This document shows positions 45,083-48,181 of a stretch of DNA of 48,181 bases, one piece after another. The DNA is taken from positions 1-48,181 of the forward strand of contig JAQUPX010000010.1 in assembly GCA_028716385.1 (NCBI GenBank), written 5' to 3'. The first letter of the stretch is position 1; every line of letters starts with the position of its first letter. The translations under genes and the position numbers were made by a program. The stretch is from a bacterium. GTDB taxonomy: Bacteria; Hydrothermota; UBA3073; JACQXS01; JAQTXJ01. A model generated the notes under the pieces. The model was not told where the DNA came from and made no database searches. It worked only from the letters and a program-made list of their open reading frames with translations.

Positions 45083-46930
45083 TCATCTTACTTTAACAAA
45101 CTTTACCGTTTTTGTATTCCCGTCGTATTTGCATACTACAAGGTAAATGCCTTTTCTTTTTAGTTCAGGTATAAAAGTATATGTTTTTGCTTTCAGTTCT
45201 CCTTTATAAAGAGTTTGCACGAATTCTCCCGCAGTATTATATATACAAAGCTCCGCCTTATCAATACTTTTTCCCGGGGACAACACAATTTTATTCCCAA
45301 TCATCTTTAATGATAGTTTTGTAGCTGTTTTTATTTCTTCTACGTATCCACCTCCACAAGTATCATAGCTCACTGATACTTCGTATAACACTGCAATATC
45401 TATCGGCGTATCTTGAGGCGCAAATCCTACTTTATACTGGAAATAATTAACACACGGAGCGGCCGAGAGCGCTATACTATCAATATTTTTTGTCGCATAA
45501 TAAGGGCCAACCCATACCTGACTGTTTATATCGGTGCCTGAAGTATCTGCCCTGCACCAGAAAGCAAGAGTTGAATTTCCGGGCACACAAGCTTTCCATC
45601 CGAAATATTTAAGTTGTTTAAGATTGTCTGACAGCTCAAGTATTGATGAAGTAAATCCTCCCGAATCTGCAAAACTTTTAAGCATTTTATTTTCATAAAC
45701 TATATGTTCTCCTCCCCGGGTTACGAGAATGTCCATACTCGGAATGCACTTATTGCTTAGTGGAACCGCGTATGCCCAGTGAGAAAAATCACCTAAATTA
45801 TTATCTATAGTGTAACGCGTAAATGTCAAAGCTCCCGTTTGTCGGAACCAAGCTACCTCAGTATAAGTACCTAATATATCAGGCAAGCCATCCAAATCAA
45901 TATCTGCAGACATTGAGCCATCTCCATAAGCAAAACTAGAATATTCAGTCCCGGTTAAATTCGTTTTTAAAAAATTTGTCCCGAGCCCATTATTAAGAAG
46001 CGCATCAAATTTATATGGAGGTCCCCCATCAAAACTACCACAAACTAAATCCATACTCCCATTCATATTAATATCAACAGCCCATGCGCCATCATAGTCA
46101 CAAGAACCAGAATGATAATTAGCGGAAAAAGATTGCGTAAAATGACCGGGATTACTTGCTCCATCGTTAAGATAAATATAGGTATGTCCACAAACAGAAT
46201 AAATATCGGGATACCCATCATTATTGAAATCTGCGGGGGAAACACGCCAGCCTTCTTCACTGCCGGGAGATAAACTTTGAGCTAATGTAAAATTTTGGCT
46301 CCCATCATTTTTAAAAATACGAATAACTCCCAAACATGGCGCATTGCTATTGTCAACTGCAATTATATCCATATCTCCATCAAGGTCTATATCTGCAGAG
46401 GATACTCTGTGATATTGAGTGGCTATGGTATGATATATCCATACACTGCCATTATTCTGATTTTCAAACCATCCCAATTCACCGGCACCTACCAAAACAT
46501 CTATATCATTATCTTTATCCAGATCGCAAGGGAAAACGCATGGACTATACGACCCTGTAGTGTTGGCAGGGCCAATTACTTGTTTCGTAAACACATAATT
46601 CCCTATATTTTTATACCATACCACTGAATCATTTGTATACGCAACCAAATCCTGCGTCCCGTCATTACCTATGTCTGCAGACATAAACCCCTGTGCGCTT
46701 GAGCCAATTCCGGAATTCGTTTCTATGATGTGTTTTACCCAACCATTGCTTGTATAATCACAATTTGTAGCTATAAGGGATGTTTGTCCTTCTGTTGCAA
46801 CGGTAACGCTGTCGCCCGCGTAATATCGCGTACTCCAATTAGTTACAGGTCCCTGGATTCCCGGGCCACCCATCCAATCGGTTTGTATTTGTTTTTCCCA
46901 TACGCAAAAAATAATTAATAAATATATCAT
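45083..46930 (-). CDS. Exported FG-GAP/VCBS-repeat protein with C-terminal sorting-like domain
   Basis: The protein has 615 residues from the ATG at 46930, chosen because CAGGGAGAA precedes it and because it starts at the hydrophobic MIYLLIIFCV; a longer frame reaches 46954. Repeats rich in D.DGD.D (SADIDLDGDMDIIAVD, PADFNNDGYPDIYSVC, SADIDLDGLPDILGT) are the calcium-binding FG-GAP/VCBS type. A second beta domain (about 430-530) and a sorting-like C-terminus (CIYNTAGEFVQTL, GIYLVVCKYDG) follow. It heads the exported-protein run and has a good promoter at 46968-46996. Confidence 0.83.
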   Translation of the reverse strand: MIYLLIIFCVWEKQIQTDWMGGPGIQGPVTNWSTRYYAGDSVTVATEGQTSLIATNCDYTSNGWVKHIIETNSGIGSSAQGFMSADIGNDGTQDLVAYTNDSVVWYKNIGNYVFTKQVIGPANTTGSYSPCVFPCDLDKDNDIDVLVGAGELGWFENQNNGSVWIYHTIATQYHRVSSADIDLDGDMDIIAVDNSNAPCLGVIRIFKNDGSQNFTLAQSLSPGSEEGWRVSPADFNNDGYPDIYSVCGHTYIYLNDGASNPGHFTQSFSANYHSGSCDYDGAWAVDINMNGSMDLVCGSFDGGPPYKFDALLNNGLGTNFLKTNLTGTEYSSFAYGDGSMSADIDLDGLPDILGTYTEVAWFRQTGALTFTRYTIDNNLGDFSHWAYAVPLSNKCIPSMDILVTRGGEHIVYENKMLKSFADSGGFTSSILELSDNLKQLKYFGWKACVPGNSTLAFWCRADTSGTDINSQVWVGPYYATKNIDSIALSAAPCVNYFQYKVGFAPQDTPIDIAVLYEVSVSYDTCGGGYVEEIKTATKLSLKMIGNKIVLSPGKSIDKAELCIYNTAGEFVQTLYKGELKAKTYTFIPELKRKGIYLVVCKYDGNTKTVKFVKVR

Positions 46931-46967
46931 TTCTCCCTGTTCTTTCATCAACAAGTATCTTTATACT

Positions 46968-46996
46968 TAAATATTCTCAAAACCTATCTTTGTCAA
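46968..46996 (-). promoter_or_regulatory. Sigma70-type promoter of the exported-protein run
   Basis: On the minus strand a perfect TTGACA (46991-46996) and TATTTA (46968-46973) are separated by exactly 17 bases, 38 bases before the ATG at 46930. The five genes that follow have gaps of 5-16 bases, so one transcript from here is likely. This is the best promoter match in the window. Confidence 0.6.
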
Positions 46997-47140
46997 TCTT
47001 TAATGCCAACTTTTTTCATTCCTTATGTGAATCAAAAAAATCCTGTGTCAAATTGGGGATAAAAACTATCAAAGAGGGGAACTACACTCTTACTATTTCT
47101 CAAACTCAACTAACCAACTTCTGATAATATAAGTTATGTG

Positions 47141-47485
47141 TTAAATCAGACTCGTTTGTTCCTCTTTTTTATACCATACTGCAAGATAAACATATAAAGG
47201 ATATTTTCTAGGAATACTACTCCCACTATGGTCTGCATCATTATTGTTTTTGGGGTGGTTGTGGAATGCTTTAATCAGGGCATCTTCTATTTTAAGGGAA
47301 TGCTCTAAACTATTTGTTTTGTAAATAGAAATAATATAATCACATCCATGCCTATTTTTTATAGCCTCTAAATTATTAGTGCGCCCAATATAAAAGCAAC
47401 TAGTACTCTTATTGCAGGCAATAACATCAATGAAACCTATTAAACTATCTAAAACGTCTTCAGGACAGCCACTTAAAATATCCAT
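47141..47485 (-). CDS. GIY-YIG-like protein, 114 aa
   Basis: The 114-residue protein contains CFYIGRTNNLEAIKNRHG (the YIG part of a GIY-YIG domain), then IEDALIKAFHNH with the Glu that binds metal, then NNNDADHSGS with the Asn. The first GIY strand is not clear. The family includes homing and repair nucleases, but small single-domain members are mostly uncharacterised. It lies alone between two exported-protein genes, without a Shine-Dalgarno. Cys residues (CPEDV, CNKSTSC) are probably not disulfides because it lacks a signal peptide. Activity is uncertain. Confidence 0.55.
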   Translation of the reverse strand: MDILSGCPEDVLDSLIGFIDVIACNKSTSCFYIGRTNNLEAIKNRHGCDYIISIYKTNSLEHSLKIEDALIKAFHNHPKNNNDADHSGSSIPRKYPLYVYLAVWYKKEEQTSLI

Positions 47486-47620
47486 ATATATTCTTTTCTA
47501 ACTTTTTATGACTTTGTCAATATTTAAGTTATTAATGTGATTACTATTTCAAAATATGGATTTTGTGCTTATTCGCTACCGCTATACGCTCTCCCGTCAA
47601 CTAACTCAGAGGTCTGCCAT

Positions 47621-47755
47621 TCAATCTATCTCAATTCCTCTTTTGAAGAGACTAAAAAACAATGCAATGCCACATACAACTAAGGTAGGGACGAGAACTA
47701 CTATAAGGATAAAAGATACTGTAATACCCTGTGTAGCAATTAATAGATTTTTCAT
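47621..47755 (-). CDS. Possible 44-aa single-span membrane protein
   Basis: A short minus-strand frame from ATG 47755 to TGA at 47621 encodes 44 residues with a strong hydrophobic stretch (ITVSFILIVVLVPTLVVCGI) flanked by charged ends, as in small membrane proteins. No Shine-Dalgarno is visible and no family is known, so it may be spurious. It is in the 47486-47871 gap, where nothing else is seen except the terminator. Confidence 0.3.
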   Translation of the reverse strand: MKNLLIATQGITVSFILIVVLVPTLVVCGIALFFSLFKRGIEID

Positions 47756-47815
47756 GGATATAACGATAATGAACTTTCTTGTCAGTTATGTCAATAGGAA
47801 AAAAACTGTATTTAT

Positions 47816-47854
47816 AAAAGAAGCCCTTCCGTGTTTAGCAGAAGAGCTTCTTTT
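47816..47854 (-). terminator. Strong terminator after the sorting-domain protein
   Basis: AAAAGAAGC (47816-47824) pairs perfectly with GCTTCTTTT (47846-47854), and the stem extends inward by five pairs with one G-T, giving about 14 bp around an 11-nt loop. In the minus direction the stem ends in TTTT, 17 bases after the stop codon at 47872. The plus strand also has a T-run after the stem, so it may work both ways. Confidence 0.75.
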
Positions 47855-47871
47855 TCTCTCTGTTGTTATTT

Positions 47872-48181
47872 CTACTTAATCAGGATTATTTTCTTTGTCT
47901 CTTTGTATCTGCCAGCTGAGAATTTAGCAAAATAGACACCTTTAGCAAGTTCGTTGTAATTCACGGTAGTTTCATAATAACCTGGTTTTTGTTCTCCTAA
48001 ACAAAACGTTTTTACCAATCTACCGGATAAATTATATAGACTCAAATTTACACCTACTTTTTCCGGCAATCCATATTTAATCACAATATTTCGCATAGAA
48101 GGATTTGGAGTTGCTAAAGATAATGTAAACTTATCAGGTATTTTCCCTTGCTCTTCTACACCAACCCGTGTACCGAAGGAG
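47872..48181 (-). CDS. C-terminal part of an exported protein with sorting domain, cut by window edge
   Basis: The frame is open to the right edge, so only the last 102 residues are present and the N-terminus is missing. The visible part contains a linker (VGVEEQGKIPDKFT) followed by the complete sorting domain: LATPNPSMRNIVIKYGLP, YNLSGRLVKTF, then GVYFAKFSAGRYKETKK and the basic end. This type A sorting domain is also present on the other exported proteins here. A strong terminator follows. Confidence 0.85.
   Translation of the reverse strand, partial: SFGTRVGVEEQGKIPDKFTLSLATPNPSMRNIVIKYGLPEKVGVNLSLYNLSGRLVKTFCLGEQKPGYYETTVNYNELAKGVYFAKFSAGRYKETKKIILIK

Noticed and set aside
47556..47879. 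107-codon plus-strand open frame
   Set aside because: It runs through the terminator hairpin and opposite the small membrane frame, has no ribosome binding site and no family-like sequence.
1..48181. CRISPR array, tRNA or rRNA genes
   Set aside because: I saw no regularly spaced repeats and no TTC-loop or cloverleaf pattern by eye; a tRNAscan or CRISPR search was not possible.

Overview
The window is AT-rich, and essentially every convincing gene lies on the minus strand, so the natural reading direction is from high to low coordinates. Five proteins (ending at 1135, 38098, 43595, 45083 and 47872) are secreted or probably secreted and end in the same C-terminal module: an NP(F/S) motif, then YD(I/L)(T/S)G, then a GIYF-type strand and a basic final strand. 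This is the type A (Por/T9SS-like) sorting domain, common in Bacteroidetes-like lineages and in uncultured candidate phyla such as WOR-3/Stahlbacteria. I infer an uncultured FCB-like or WOR-3-like bacterium; no rRNA, tRNA or other taxonomic marker is present, so the assignment is tentative. Many starts lack a Shine-Dalgarno sequence, others have a strong one.

Layout in transcription order (right to left). 48181-47872: tail of an exported sorting-domain protein with a strong terminator. 47485-47141: GIY-YIG-like protein. 46996-38098: promoter followed by a run of exported proteins (FG-GAP-like repeat proteins, a seven-repeat WTKTYGG protein, a DUF4424-like protein, a PepSY-like protein, a five-repeat CarboxypepD_reg-like protein). 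37986-35765: a HEPN-domain protein translationally coupled to a secreted NUC1-type nuclease. 35554-27927: SIR2 and HerA (a known antiphage pair), then an HNH-STAND NTPase-TPR protein, a DUF362 protein and a GAMT-like methyltransferase. 27715-25006: two decayed genes, an OLD-family ATPase/Toprim protein and an unknown gene. 24886-14715: SbcD-SbcC-AddA-AddB, a complete double-strand-break end-processing set. 14565-4953: a promoter, then TIGR04141/DUF6119, SNF2 helicase, adenine methyltransferase Mod, type III Res, a frameshifted tautomerase and a PD-(D/E)xK protein. 4952-4226: 730 bp without a gene, but with several strong palindromes and a structured leader. 4225-1135: lipoprotein and M4 metalloprotease. 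911-1: two unknown overlapping genes.

The centre (about 5-38 kb) is a defence and DNA-processing island. It holds a modification/restriction module with two helicases, a NAD-type/ATPase abortive module (SIR2-HerA), a STAND sensor with an HNH nuclease, an OLD nuclease, a HEPN candidate RNase and a host DNA-end-repair machine. Decayed gene pieces, a 28-bp duplication, and two copies of a GGGACAG-type repeat around the protease/lipoprotein block point to repeated gene gain and loss. The best candidates for undescribed biology are the DUF6119-SNF2-Mod-Res unit, the HNH-STAND-TPR gene beside SIR2-HerA, the HEPN-NUC1 coupled pair, the DUF362-methyltransferase pair, and the structured element at 4290-4420.
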